Shown: in pieces, positions 1-13,389 of the stretch
Layout of the letters: every line of letters begins with the position of its first letter
Numbering within the stretch: position 1 is the first letter of the stretch
NCBI RefSeq assembly: GCF_030124325.1
Contig: NZ_JASKLR010000004.1
Span: 211,483-275,482 of the forward strand
From: Sinorhizobium sp. 8-89
Lineage (GTDB): Bacteria; Pseudomonadota; Alphaproteobacteria; Rhizobiales; Rhizobiaceae
DNA length: 64,000 nt
Reading direction: 5' to 3'
Translations under genes and position numbers: made by a program
Notes under the pieces: generated by a model
Seen by the model: the letters and a program-made list of their open reading frames with translations, nothing else
Databases searched by the model: none
What the model was told of the DNA's origin: nothing

Positions 1-1
1 G

Positions 2-913
2 GGCTATCGCTACACGGTCGAGCGCTTCGGCCGTTACACGAAGACCATGGAGCCGGGACTGAACCTCATTATTCCTTTCATCGATCGCATCGGGGCGAAG
101 ATGAATGTGATGGAGCAGGTTCTCGATGTGCCAACGCAGGAGGTCATCACCAAGGACAATGCCAGCGTCGCGGCGGATGCGGTGGCCTTCTATCAGGTGC
201 TAAATGCTGCGCAGGCCGCCTATCAGGTCTCCAATCTCGAGAACGCCCTTCTCAATCTGACGATGACAAACATCCGCTCGGTGATGGGGTCGATGGATCT
301 CGACGAACTGCTTTCGAACCGCGACACGATCAACGATCGGCTTCTTCACGTCGTCGACGAGGCTGCCAATCCCTGGGGCATCAAGATCACCCGCGTAGAG
401 ATCAAGGACATCGCGCCGCCGAAGGATCTGGTCGACGCCATGGCGCGGCAGATGAAGGCGGAGCGCGAAAAGCGTGCCCAGGTGCTCGAAGCCGAAGGTG
501 CCAGGAACGCGCAGATCTTGCGCGCCGAGGGCTCGAAACAGTCTGCCATCCTTCAGGCGGAGGGCCAGCGCGAGGCCGCGTTCCGCGACGCGGAAGCGCG
601 CGAGCGGCTTGCCGAGGCCGAAGCCAAGGCGACGAAGATGGTTTCCGAGGCGATTGCCGCCGGCGACGTGCAGGCGATCAACTATTTCGTCGCGCAAAAG
701 TACACCGAGGCGCTCGCTTCGATCGGCACGGCGAACAACCAGAAGATCGTGCTGATGCCGATGGAGGCCTCCTCGCTGATCGGCTCGCTCGGCGGCATCG
801 GCGCCATCGCCAGGGAAGTCTTCGGCGAGGGCCAGCCTCCTAGCTCGCCTCGCCCGCGCCAGTCGACGCCGCGCACCGGTCCGGCCGGCAATTCCTCCGA
901 AACGACCTCTTGA
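2..913 (+). CDS. SPFH/Band 7 (stomatin/QmcA-like) membrane-associated protein, 5' end outside window
   Basis: The reading frame is open from base 2 and reads [12 protein letters not shown] before the first internal ATG at 47, which is the conserved start of the Band-7 domain, so the true start lies upstream of the window. The fold runs through the SPFH core ([14 protein letters not shown], then the [15 protein letters not shown] strand pair), followed by a charged heptad-like helix (roughly residues 135-215) rich in Ala, Glu and Arg that drives oligomerisation, and a Pro/Ser/Thr-rich tail. The missing N-terminus should hold the single membrane anchor. An NfeD-family gene follows after 10 bases, the classic partner of this family. 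The pair is thought to form membrane microdomain scaffolds involved in membrane-protein quality control. Family assignment is firm; the exact role is inferred. Confidence 0.9.
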   Translation, partial: GYRYTVERFGRYTKTMEPGLNLIIPFIDRIGAKMNVMEQVLDVPTQEVITKDNASVAADAVAFYQVLNAAQAAYQVSNLENALLNLTMTNIRSVMGSMDLDELLSNRDTINDRLLHVVDEAANPWGIKITRVEIKDIAPPKDLVDAMARQMKAEREKRAQVLEAEGARNAQILRAEGSKQSAILQAEGQREAAFRDAEARERLAEAEAKATKMVSEAIAAGDVQAINYFVAQKYTEALASIGTANNQKIVLMPMEASSLIGSLGGIGAIAREVFGEGQPPSSPRPRQSTPRTGPAGNSSETTS

Positions 914-923
914 GGGCGTCCCC

Positions 924-1379
924 ATGATCGCACGCATCCTCCTCGAACTCGGCCCCTGGAGCTGGTGGGTGCTCGGCCTCGTCCTGCTGGCGGCGGAATT
1001 GGTGCTGCCAGGCGTGTTCCTGGTCTGGATCGGGTTCGCAGCGCTCGCTACCGGCAGCCTGTCCCTCCTCCTCTGGGACACGGCATTCTGGGTCTGGGAG
1101 ATCCAGGTCGTCGCCTTCGCGCTGCATTCGGTGTTTGCGGTGCTCATCGGGCGGCGCTTCGTCTCCTCCTCGGTCGCGAGCGATGAGCCGCTGCTCAACA
1201 AGCGTGGCGAAAGCCTCGTCGGCCGCACGGCGGTTTTGGAGCAACCGATCGCCGAGGGTCGGGGGCGCGTGCGCCTGGACGACACGACCTGGTCGGTCGA
1301 AGGGCCTGATCTGCCCGTCGGCACGCGCGTACGGATCGTGGCAAGCAGCGGCCGCCACCTCACCGTCGAGCGCGCCTGA
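924..1379 (+). CDS. NfeD family protein
   Basis: This 151-residue protein has two or three hydrophobic segments in its first 80 residues (WWVLGLVLLAAELVLPG, then LLLWDTAFWVW) and a C-terminal OB-fold-like domain (about 90-150) containing LVGRTAVLEQPI, WSVEGPDLPVGTRVRIV and HLTVERA. This is the short, protease-less NfeD class that partners Band-7 proteins. The ATG at 924 is preceded by GAGGG at good spacing and sits 10 bases after the SPFH stop, so the two genes are surely co-transcribed. The OB fold is thought to contact the SPFH protein at the inner membrane. Confidence 0.88.
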   Translation: MIARILLELGPWSWWVLGLVLLAAELVLPGVFLVWIGFAALATGSLSLLLWDTAFWVWEIQVVAFALHSVFAVLIGRRFVSSSVASDEPLLNKRGESLVGRTAVLEQPIAEGRGRVRLDDTTWSVEGPDLPVGTRVRIVASSGRHLTVERA

Positions 1380-1493
1380 TCGCATCGCCGAAACGATCTT
1401 GAAGCCGGATTTTTCGTTTGGAAACGATTGGTTAACCACGCGCCTTTACGGTTGCGAAACGATTGCAATCACGTTTTCGCGGACAGACGGCGC

Positions 1494-2936
1494 ATGGTGC
1501 CCAATATTTCACGCACGACCACAGCGGGCGCCTTGCGTCCGAGGATGCGGGCGTGGCTCGTGGCGGGCTGCGCCCTCTTCGCCGGCACACCCGCCGGCGC
1601 GGAGAGCCCTCCTCCAGACGCTCCGGTCGCGAATTTGGCTCCTGGTGCCCTCGGGCAAGCGGCAAATGTCGCAGCGCTCACCGACCCGCAAACGACCGGT
1701 GCCGTTGCCGGCAGCGATCTTCCCCCGGCACTCGACGAGGACTTCAACCGCCTGAACCGGCGCGAGGAGACGATCGATGGTCTGCGCGTGCGCATCGATC
1801 CCTACGAGGGACAGGCACCGGGCATCCGCATCGGCACGTTCGTCCTGAAACCCGCCCTCAGCGAAACCTTCAATCACGAGCGGCAAAGGACAGGGGGCCG
1901 CAGCGAGAGCCGAAGCTTCATCGAAACCGGTCTCAAGGGATCGCTCACCTCGGACTGGTCGCGCCACCAGCTGAGCATCACCGGCGAAGGCGTTTTGCAG
2001 AACAACACATCGGGCCGGGGCGAAGAAGAACCGCGCGCGGACCTCGACGCCGAATTGCGCCTCGACCTCAGCGAGCAGACGACCGCCAGGCTGAGGGCCG
2101 GGTACAGCTTCGAACGGGAAGACGCCAATGATCCGAACGCGATTGCCAATGCCGAGACGCAATCCGGCGTGAACATCTATCGGCTGGGCGCGGCCGTCGA
2201 GCGCGATTACGGTCTCATTCGCGGATCGCTCGGTGCTGATTTCGAGCGCCGAACCTATGGGGATGTCGAGCTCGACAACGGGGCTACGCTTTCTGTCGAG
2301 GACCGCAACCGCAATATCGGCATTCTGAACGCGCGCATCGGCTACGAGCTTTCTCCGGCCCTCATCCCGTTCCTCGAAGCGTCGGTCGGAAAGTCGAACT
2401 ATGATCTGCGCGAGGACACGCTCGGCTTCGAGCGCTCCTATCAAAGCTACGCGGGCCGCGCCGGGTTGGAGGTCGACCTTGGCGAAAAGCTCAACGGCGA
2501 ACTCGCCCTCGGTTACGAGACCTACCGCTTCGACGACGACCGGCTCGGCGATCTTCGCGGAATTTCCGTTGACGGCCGCGTCAACTGGTCGCCGCAGCGC
2601 GGCACCGACGTCCTGCTCGGCGTCGCAACCTATCTCGACCCGTCGACGACACCCGGCGACGCAGGCTCGATCAACTACGAGCTGACCAGCATCGTCACCC
2701 GCGAACTGCGTTCGACATTGGTTGCCCGCCTGTCGAACAGTGTGACACTGCGCAACTTCCCGTCGGATGCCATCTCCTCCGACGAAACCACCTGGCGAAC
2801 CGGCGCCGGCCTGACCTGGGACATGAACCGCTATGTCGCGCTCACCGGCGATGTCAGCTACGAACGGACGAACAGAGACCGCGGCGAGTCGAGTGACACC
2901 GCCCGCATCGGTCTCGGCCTGACGCTAAGGCGCTAG
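1494..2936 (+). CDS. outer membrane beta-barrel protein (porin-like, DUF560/BBP2-type)
   Basis: The frame is open from a TTG at 1428, but the ATG at 1494, or a later one at 1545, is more likely. The 1545 start gives a clean signal peptide (MRAWLVAGCALFAGTPAGA, then ESPP). The mature part has a short Pro/Ala-rich linker and then about 370 residues of alternating polar/hydrophobic strands typical of a beta barrel, ending in a strand (TARIGLGLTLRR). No enzymatic motif is visible. It resembles uncharacterised rhizobial outer membrane beta-barrel proteins. A 33-base palindrome starts 2 bases after the stop. The family assignment rests on strand pattern and the signal peptide, not on a diagnostic motif. 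Confidence 0.75.
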   Translation: MVPNISRTTTAGALRPRMRAWLVAGCALFAGTPAGAESPPPDAPVANLAPGALGQAANVAALTDPQTTGAVAGSDLPPALDEDFNRLNRREETIDGLRVRIDPYEGQAPGIRIGTFVLKPALSETFNHERQRTGGRSESRSFIETGLKGSLTSDWSRHQLSITGEGVLQNNTSGRGEEEPRADLDAELRLDLSEQTTARLRAGYSFEREDANDPNAIANAETQSGVNIYRLGAAVERDYGLIRGSLGADFERRTYGDVELDNGATLSVEDRNRNIGILNARIGYELSPALIPFLEASVGKSNYDLREDTLGFERSYQSYAGRAGLEVDLGEKLNGELALGYETYRFDDDRLGDLRGISVDGRVNWSPQRGTDVLLGVATYLDPSTTPGDAGSINYELTSIVTRELRSTLVARLSNSVTLRNFPSDAISSDETTWRTGAGLTWDMNRYVALTGDVSYERTNRDRGESSDTARIGLGLTLRR

Positions 2937-2937
2937 A

Positions 2938-2970
2938 CCATTTCATCGTTTCAATGAAACGATGAAATGG
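2938..2970. repeat. palindromic repeat, family P (copy 1)
   Basis: A perfect 16-bp inverted repeat (arms 2938-2953 and 2955-2970, one-base centre) starts 2 bases after the stop of the barrel protein gene. A diverged copy lies at 53823-53855, also at the 3' end of a plus-strand gene. There is no T-tract, so it is a repeat or mRNA-stabilising hairpin rather than a classical terminator. Confidence 0.8.
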
Positions 2971-3011
2971 CTGTGAGCGAAACAAGAGGGTCAGTAAAGA
3001 GCGTCAGTGCA

Positions 3012-3043
3012 AAATGAAAAAGGCCGCGCCTTCTGGCGCGACC
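3012..3043 (-). terminator. rho-independent terminator of galU
   Basis: On the minus strand a 9-bp GC-rich stem (GGTCGCGCC / GGCGCGGCC with one wobble, 4-base loop at 3031-3034) is followed by TTTTTCATTTT. It lies about 20 bases past the galU stop. Confidence 0.85.
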
Positions 3044-3063
3044 GCTTTTCGATCCGATTGAGA

Positions 3064-3957
3064 TCACTTGAGGCTTTGCAGCAGTGCCTTCAGCGGCTCC
3101 TCGACGGAGGGCCTGATGTCGCCGCGCTCGAGCGCGAAGGCGACGTTCGCGAGGATGAAACCGTCCTTCGCCCCGCAATCGTAGGTATCGCCCCGGAAGT
3201 GATAGGCGGCGAAAGGCTGCGCGCCGGAAAGCTTGACCATGCCGTCGGTCAGTTGGATCTCGTTGCCGGCGCCGCGCTCCTGCCGTTCCAAAATCGGGAA
3301 GATCTCCGGCTGTAGGATGTAGCGGCCGTTGATGAAGAAGTTGGATGGCGCGGTACCGGGCGCGGGCTTCTCGACCATCTTGGTGATCTTGAAGCCCTCG
3401 CCGATTTTGTCGCCGACGCCGACGATGCCGTATTTATGGGCCTGGTTGGGCGCACATTCCTCAACGGCGATCACGTTGCCGCCGCTTTGCTCATAGAGTT
3501 CGACCATGCCCTTGAGGCAGCCCTTCTCACCCTTCATGATCATGTCGGGCAGCAGAAGCGCGAAGGGTTCATCGCCGACGAGATCGCGCGCGCACCAGAC
3601 CGCATGGCCGAGACCGAGCGGTGCCTGCTGGCGTGTGAAGCTGGTGGTGCCGGCCTTCGGCAGTATCGCCTCGAGCAGCTCGATTTCCGCCTTCTTGTTC
3701 CGTTCGCGCAGCGTCTGGTCGAGTTCGACCTGGATGTCGAAATAGTCCTCGATCACCGCTTTGCTGCGGCCGGTCACAAAGATCAGATGCTCAATGCCTG
3801 CTTCCAGCGCTTCATCGACGACATACTGGATGACCGGCTTGTCCACCACCGTCAGCATCTCCTTCGGCACCGCCTTGGTCGCCGGCAGGAAACGCGTCCC
3901 AAGGCCCGCCACGGGGAACACGGCTTTGCGGACTTTACGCTTGTCGGTCATAGACAC
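3064..3957 (-). CDS. galU: UTP--glucose-1-phosphate uridylyltransferase
   Basis: The enzyme makes UDP-glucose from UTP and glucose-1-phosphate, the precursor for exopolysaccharide, lipopolysaccharide and cyclic glucans. The 297-residue length is normal for bacterial GalU. The nucleotide-binding loop [18 protein letters not shown] lies at about residues 18-35, followed by the [12 protein letters not shown] segment and the sugar-binding region around [19 protein letters not shown]. The ATG at 3957 has an excellent site (AAGGAGG, 5 bases away). It stands alone on the minus strand and is divergent from the transglycosylase gene. Rhizobia often carry a second copy (exoN) in exopolysaccharide clusters; none is in this window, so this is taken as the housekeeping copy. 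Confidence 0.95.
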   Translation of the reverse strand: MSMTDKRKVRKAVFPVAGLGTRFLPATKAVPKEMLTVVDKPVIQYVVDEALEAGIEHLIFVTGRSKAVIEDYFDIQVELDQTLRERNKKAEIELLEAILPKAGTTSFTRQQAPLGLGHAVWCARDLVGDEPFALLLPDMIMKGEKGCLKGMVELYEQSGGNVIAVEECAPNQAHKYGIVGVGDKIGEGFKITKMVEKPAPGTAPSNFFINGRYILQPEIFPILERQERGAGNEIQLTDGMVKLSGAQPFAAYHFRGDTYDCGAKDGFILANVAFALERGDIRPSVEEPLKALLQSLK

Positions 3958-4250
3958 CTCCTTGCAGTGGTTCTCAACTCTAGCCTCAAAAAGGCAAATT
4001 GGATTGGAATTAGTCGCCGATTGCTATTTTTTTGCAAAAGAGGACGACCTGGCTTATTCATGGTAAAGACTTTGTTGACTTCGTTTCTGTAGGCTTCTCC
4101 CCTGATCCGATGCGGATTCCGCTGTTCGGAGTGAAGAGAACCGCATGCTGCCCTTCGCGGCATGCTGCGGGCGACATTGCAAAACCCGGAGTATTCCGCC
4201 CGGCATGAACGCTGGCTGAACCCTCCGATGAGAAACGGAACCGATAGCTG
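3958..4250. other. divergent promoter region, galU / lytic transglycosylase
   Basis: This 293-base gap holds the promoters of the two divergent genes. It includes an AT-rich stretch around 4020-4035 and a TTGACT hexamer near 4075 on the plus strand, but no matching -10 element could be placed with confidence. No open frame here looks real. Confidence 0.4.
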
Positions 4251-5471
4251 ATGATCAGAAACCGCAGGACGTTCTTCCGCCATATCGCCGCCGCCCTCAT
4301 CGTTACTGCCGCTACGCTTGGTTCAGCACCTGCACACGCGGACCCCGGCTTCCAGAGCTGGATCAACAAGTTCTACGCGACCGCTGCCAAGAGCGGCATT
4401 ACCCAGGCGACCTATCGCAAGGCGTTCGCCGGCGTGAAGACGCCCGATCCGGCGGTACTCGAAAAGGCGAATTTCCAGCCCGAGTTCAAGCACAAGATTT
4501 GGGAATATGTAGACTCGCGTGTCAATCCGTACACGAAGCGCGTCGGCCAGGAAATGGCTGCCAAACATGCCCGAACGCTCAACTATCTTGAGAGGCACTT
4601 CGGCGTCGACAGGAACATTCTCCTGGCAATCTGGTCGATGGAAACGAACTACGGCGCCGTCCTCGAAAAGGACGACCGGCTGCACTACGTGCCGCGCGCG
4701 CTTGCGACGCTTGCCTATGCCGATCCGAAGCGGGCCAAATTTGCCAGGACCCAGTTGATTGCCGCGCTGAAGATCCTGCAAAGCGGCGACATCACGCCGC
4801 GCGAGTTGACCGGGTCCTGGGCGGGCGCCATGGGACACACGCAGTTCATTCCGACGAGCTACCTGCTTTATGCGGTCGATGCCGACGGAAACGGGCACCG
4901 CGACATCTGGAATTCGGTCCCGGATGCACTGGCCACAGCCGCCAACCTCCTGAAAAAGAACGGGTGGCAGCCGGGTGAGACCTGGGGCTACGAAGTCGTG
5001 GCGCCCGCCAACGCCGCGAAATATTCGGGCCAGACGAAGACCCTCGGCCAATGGGCAGCGCTCGGCTTCATTCGGCCGAACGGTAAGGGTTTCCGGAGCC
5101 CGAACACGCGCGCCGAACTGAAACTGCCGACCGGCGGCAACGGCCCAGGCTTCCTGATGACGCGCAACTTCTTCGTGATCAAGCGCTACAACGCATCCGA
5201 CTCCTATGCGCTCGGCGTCGGCCTCCTCGCCGACCAGATCGCCGGCTACGCAGGAATGCAGCAGCGCTGGCCGCGTCCGGACGGATCGCTCGATATCAGT
5301 GAGAAGTTCGAGTTGCAGAACCGGCTGAAGGAGCTCGGCTATTACAGCGGCGAGGTCGACGGCAATTTCGGATCGGGCTCCAAGGCCGCGATCCAGGCCT
5401 TCCAGACCCAGAACGGCCTGACTCCGGACGGCGAACCGACGCAACACCTCCTGCGCGCCTTGCGCAACTGA
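4251..5471 (+). CDS. lytic murein transglycosylase, MltB/SLT_2 family with peptidoglycan-binding domain
   Basis: The protein cleaves the MurNAc-GlcNAc bond of peptidoglycan with formation of 1,6-anhydro-muropeptides. The 406 residues show a signal peptide (about 1-30, ending APAHA before DPGFQ), an MltB-type catalytic domain (about 33-330) with the catalytic glutamate in LLAIWSMETNYG and the GAMGHTQFIPTSYL and DADGNGHRDIWNS motifs, and a C-terminal PG_binding_1 domain (about 340-406: LQNRLKELGYYSGEVDGNFG). The signal peptide lacks a lipobox cysteine, so it is a soluble periplasmic form, unlike E. coli MltB. It is monocistronic, with a perfect inverted repeat after the stop. Confidence 0.92.
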   Translation: MIRNRRTFFRHIAAALIVTAATLGSAPAHADPGFQSWINKFYATAAKSGITQATYRKAFAGVKTPDPAVLEKANFQPEFKHKIWEYVDSRVNPYTKRVGQEMAAKHARTLNYLERHFGVDRNILLAIWSMETNYGAVLEKDDRLHYVPRALATLAYADPKRAKFARTQLIAALKILQSGDITPRELTGSWAGAMGHTQFIPTSYLLYAVDADGNGHRDIWNSVPDALATAANLLKKNGWQPGETWGYEVVAPANAAKYSGQTKTLGQWAALGFIRPNGKGFRSPNTRAELKLPTGGNGPGFLMTRNFFVIKRYNASDSYALGVGLLADQIAGYAGMQQRWPRPDGSLDISEKFELQNRLKELGYYSGEVDGNFGSGSKAAIQAFQTQNGLTPDGEPTQHLLRALRN

Positions 5472-5495
5472 CGGCACTTCCGCACGAATTTGCAG

Positions 5496-5537
5496 ATCAC
5501 GGCGATTTCCGATCATTCGGTCCCAAATCGCCGTGAT
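5496..5537 (+). terminator. perfect 13-bp inverted repeat after the transglycosylase gene
   Basis: Arms ATCACGGCGATTT (5496-5508) and AAATCGCCGTGAT (5525-5537) are perfectly complementary around a 16-base spacer and begin 24 bases after the stop. The stem is strong but lacks a T-run, so it may act as a weak terminator or as a binding site upstream of the next gene. Confidence 0.5.
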
Positions 5538-5642
5538 TTGGCGTATGGTATGGTGAGCTGCACATGCAGCGCCGCGCGTGTCAGCGGATGCGCAAAGTCG
5601 CTGTAGCACCTGGAATTGCTGCGTTTGACGGTGAAAGCGATC

Positions 5643-6911
5643 ATGTTGCCAATCAGAGACGCTGGGGTGAAGCGGTTCTTGCGTCCGTTTCGTTTCGCGC
5701 CGATCCTCATGGGGGCCGTGGCGATGCTCGTCGCCGGCTTCTTTGCCACCATGGCCGAAGCGCAGGAGCCGGTCCCGCGGCGCAATGTCCTGCAGAGGCT
5801 CTTCGGGGTCTTCGTTCCCCAGAGGCGCATCTACTACCGGGATCAGTACGATTATCCCCGCCAGCCCGCGCCACGACGGGTGCTGAAACGCCGACAGCAG
5901 CAACCGGCGGAGCCGCAGCAGCGCCGCCAGCAACGCGCCAAGCCGCGCCTGGCGGCAACGCCGCCGCCGGCGCCGGTTGTCGAGAAATCGCCGGATGCGA
6001 AAAAGGTCCTGGTCGTCGGCGATTTCGTTGCCGGGAGCCTTGGCGACGGTCTGAAGACTGCCTTCGAGACAACGCCGGGGATTATCATCGAAACCCGCGC
6101 CAACGGCTCTTCGGGCCTTGTCCGCAACGACTATTTCGACTGGCCGAAGACCCTGCCAGACTATGTGGCAGAGCTGAAACCCTCCGTGATCGTCGTCAGC
6201 CTCGGTGCCAATGACCGACAGCTGATGCGGATCGGCGACGTCAAGGAGAAGTTCCGCACAGATGTCTGGACCGAGGAATACCGCAAGCGGGTCAACGCTC
6301 TCGCAACTCTGGCGCGCAAGGATTCGCTTCCGGTTCTCTGGGTCGGCATGCCACCGTTCCAATCGAGCGCCATGACCGCCGACATGGTGACGTTCAACGG
6401 CATCTTCCGCGAAGAGGTCGAAAAGGCTGGCGGCCAGTTCATCGACATCTGGGACGGCTTCGTCGACGAGGGCGGCAAGTTCGTGCTGACCGGCTCCGAC
6501 ATCAACGGCCAGCAAGTCCGTCTGCGTGGTTCCGACGGCATCAACCTGACCAAGGCTGGCAAGCGCAAGCTCGCCTTCTATGTCGAGAAGGACATCCGCA
6601 AGCTGCTTGGCGAGGCGGCAGCAACCGACACGGACATGCCGGGCGCGGAGGGGCTGAAAGATCTGGTGGTGACGGCTCCGCTTGCGAATGAGGATATCGT
6701 CAAGACACAGCCGATCAGCCTGACCGATCCGGAACTCGACGGCGCGACCGCGCTTCTCGGCGGTGACGCCCCCTTGAAGAGCACCGGCAAGAGCCCGCGC
6801 GACCTGCTCATCGAGAAGGGTGAGGTCGTCGTGGCCCCTCCCGGGCGCATCGATGATTTCCGTCTGGCAAAACCGCAGTCAGCGGCCGTTAAGCCCGCGA
6901 CCGCTAACTGA
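5643..6911 (+). CDS. SGNH/GDSL-fold protein, DUF459 family, periplasmic
   Basis: The ATG at 5643 (an in-frame TTG lies at 5616) gives 422 residues with an N-terminal signal or anchor (MGAVAMLVAGFFATMAEA), an Arg/Gln/Pro-rich linker, then an SGNH fold starting at VLVVGDFVAGSLGDGL. The middle blocks VVSLGANDRQLM and VLWVGMPPF match DUF459. The usual GDS serine position is Phe (GDFVAGS), and the C-terminal DGxH block reads SDGINLTKAG, so Asn replaces the expected His. Members sit in the periplasm and may bind or modify cell-envelope acyl groups. The neighbouring gene acts on peptidoglycan, which fits an envelope role. The specific reaction is unknown and activity is doubtful. Confidence 0.8.
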   Translation: MLPIRDAGVKRFLRPFRFAPILMGAVAMLVAGFFATMAEAQEPVPRRNVLQRLFGVFVPQRRIYYRDQYDYPRQPAPRRVLKRRQQQPAEPQQRRQQRAKPRLAATPPPAPVVEKSPDAKKVLVVGDFVAGSLGDGLKTAFETTPGIIIETRANGSSGLVRNDYFDWPKTLPDYVAELKPSVIVVSLGANDRQLMRIGDVKEKFRTDVWTEEYRKRVNALATLARKDSLPVLWVGMPPFQSSAMTADMVTFNGIFREEVEKAGGQFIDIWDGFVDEGGKFVLTGSDINGQQVRLRGSDGINLTKAGKRKLAFYVEKDIRKLLGEAAATDTDMPGAEGLKDLVVTAPLANEDIVKTQPISLTDPELDGATALLGGDAPLKSTGKSPRDLLIEKGEVVVAPPGRIDDFRLAKPQSAAVKPATAN

Positions 6912-7054
6912 GCCGCGGGCGAATCGATCTGTCGGCTTCATGGGGGAACGAGAGTGCCGACATGGCCCGATGTCGTGCATCGTGAGCTCCGCCCATTCAT
7001 CCTCGAGCTCGGCCGGTCAAGCGCAAGAATGACGCCCGGGAGTAATGAGCCCAA

Positions 7055-7087
7055 AGAAAAAGGCCCCGCAATCATCTTGCGAGGCCT
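7055..7087 (-). terminator. rho-independent terminator of gltBD
   Basis: On the minus strand a 10-bp stem (AGGCCTCGCA / TGCGGGGCCT with one wobble) around a 7-base loop is followed by TTTTCTTT, about 24 bases past the gltD stop. Confidence 0.85.
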
Positions 7088-7110
7088 GTGAACGTTGTAC
7101 GCGGAAGCGA

Positions 7111-8568
7111 CTACCGCGGCAGGACGCTCGACCCCATCAGCGCTTCGTCAATGGCACGCGCCGCCTGCCGGCCTTCGCGGATCGCCCAGACGACGAGCGA
7201 TTGGCCGCGGCGGATGTCCCCGGCGGTCCAAAGCTTGTCGACCGACGTCCTGTAGTCCCGCTCATTGGCGACGACGTTGGTCGAACCGCGGCGGTCGGTA
7301 TTGAGGGACAGCTTGTCGCCGAGATCCTTTAGCACGCTGTTGGTGAAGGGACCGCGGAAACCGATGGCGATGAAGGCGAGATCGGCCTTGATGATGAATT
7401 CGGTTCCGGCGATCGGCTTGCGCCGCTCGTCCACCTGACAGCACTTGACGCCAGTAAGCACACCGTCCTCGTCACCGACGAACTCCAGCGTCGCGACCTG
7501 GAATTCGCGAACCGCACCTTCCGCCTGACTGGAGGACGTGCGCATCTTCGTCGCCCAGAACGGCCAAACGGCGAGCTTGTCTTCCTTCTCCGGCGGTTGC
7601 GGACGAATATCGAGCTGCGTCACCTTGACTGCACCCTGGCGGAAAGCGGTGCCGACGCAGTCGGATGCCGTATCGCCACCGCCGACGACGACGACATGCT
7701 TGCCGCCAGCGAGGATCGGTTCGGAGGGCCAGCCGACGCTGTCGATGTTCTCGCGGCCGACGCGGCGGTTCTGCTGCACGAGGTACGGCATGGCATCATG
7801 CACGCCGGCAAAGTTCCCGCCCGGGATTCCGGCATCGCGCGGGGTCTCAGAGCCGCCGCAATAGAGCACCGCATCATTGTCATCGAGAAGCTTCTGCACC
7901 GGCAGATCGACGCCGACATTGATGCCGCAATGGAAGGTGACGCCCTCGCCCCGCATCTGCTCGATACGGCGATCGATGAAGTTCTTCTCCATCTTGAAAT
8001 CCGGAATGCCGTAGCGCAGCAGCCCGCCGGGCTTCGACTCGCGCTCGTAGACATGGACCTCATGGCCGGCGCGGGCAAGCTGCTGAGCGGCGGCCATGCC
8101 GGCGGGGCCGGAACCGATGACCGCGACTTTCTTACCGGTCTTGGTGACGGCCGGCTGCGGCACGATGTATCCCATTTCGTAGGCCTTATCGGCGATCGCC
8201 TGCTCGACCGTCTTGATCGCGACCGGCACGTCCTCGAGGTTCAGCGTGCAGGCTTCCTCGCACGGCGCCGGGCATACGCGACCGGTAAACTCCGGGAAGT
8301 TGTTCGTCGAGTGCAGGTTGCGGATCGCCTCGTCCCAGTTGCCGTTGTAGACGAGGTCGTTCCAGTCGGGAATCTGGTTGTGCACCGGGCACCCGGTCGG
8401 CCCGTGGCAATAGGGGATGCCGCAGTCCATACAGCGCGCGGCCTGCTTCTGCACTTCCTGGTCGGACATCGGAATGGTGAATTCACGGAAATGGCGGATG
8501 CGGTCGGATGCCGGCTGGTACTTTGCCACCTGCCGGTCGATCTCCAAAAACCCAGTAACCTTGCCCAT
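7111..8568 (-). CDS. gltD: glutamate synthase (NADPH) small subunit
   Basis: GltD carries NADPH and FAD and passes electrons to GltB for conversion of glutamine plus 2-oxoglutarate to two glutamates. The 485 residues show the N-terminal cysteine clusters (CMDCGIPYCHGPTGCPVHNQIP, then GRVCPAPCEEACTLN) that contribute to the 4Fe-4S centres, a FAD-binding Rossmann motif VIGSGPAGMAAAQQLA at about 150, and an NADPH-binding motif VVVGGGDTASDC at about 270. The ATG at 8568 is preceded by AGGA. It lies 99 bases downstream of gltB in the same direction and shares its transcript and terminator. Confidence 0.96.
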   Translation of the reverse strand: MGKVTGFLEIDRQVAKYQPASDRIRHFREFTIPMSDQEVQKQAARCMDCGIPYCHGPTGCPVHNQIPDWNDLVYNGNWDEAIRNLHSTNNFPEFTGRVCPAPCEEACTLNLEDVPVAIKTVEQAIADKAYEMGYIVPQPAVTKTGKKVAVIGSGPAGMAAAQQLARAGHEVHVYERESKPGGLLRYGIPDFKMEKNFIDRRIEQMRGEGVTFHCGINVGVDLPVQKLLDDNDAVLYCGGSETPRDAGIPGGNFAGVHDAMPYLVQQNRRVGRENIDSVGWPSEPILAGGKHVVVVGGGDTASDCVGTAFRQGAVKVTQLDIRPQPPEKEDKLAVWPFWATKMRTSSSQAEGAVREFQVATLEFVGDEDGVLTGVKCCQVDERRKPIAGTEFIIKADLAFIAIGFRGPFTNSVLKDLGDKLSLNTDRRGSTNVVANERDYRTSVDKLWTAGDIRRGQSLVVWAIREGRQAARAIDEALMGSSVLPR

Positions 8569-8667
8569 CTTACGATCCTGATACCTTCAAATCTGAACAA
8601 GCGCGTTCAAGCGCGCGAGGTGCCCCCGGGATCCTGCCGGACCGGGGACCGTTGTCACAGAGGCCGG

Positions 8668-13389
<4,722 letters not shown>

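Noticed and set aside
1428..1450. GGTTAACC near the barrel gene as a CtrA box
   Set aside because: Only one TTAA half-site is present; the N7-spaced second half is missing.
4323..6515. A 730-codon minus-strand frame opposite the transglycosylase and DUF459 genes
   Set aside because: It spans two unrelated real genes and a gap, with no ribosome site and no recognisable domain.
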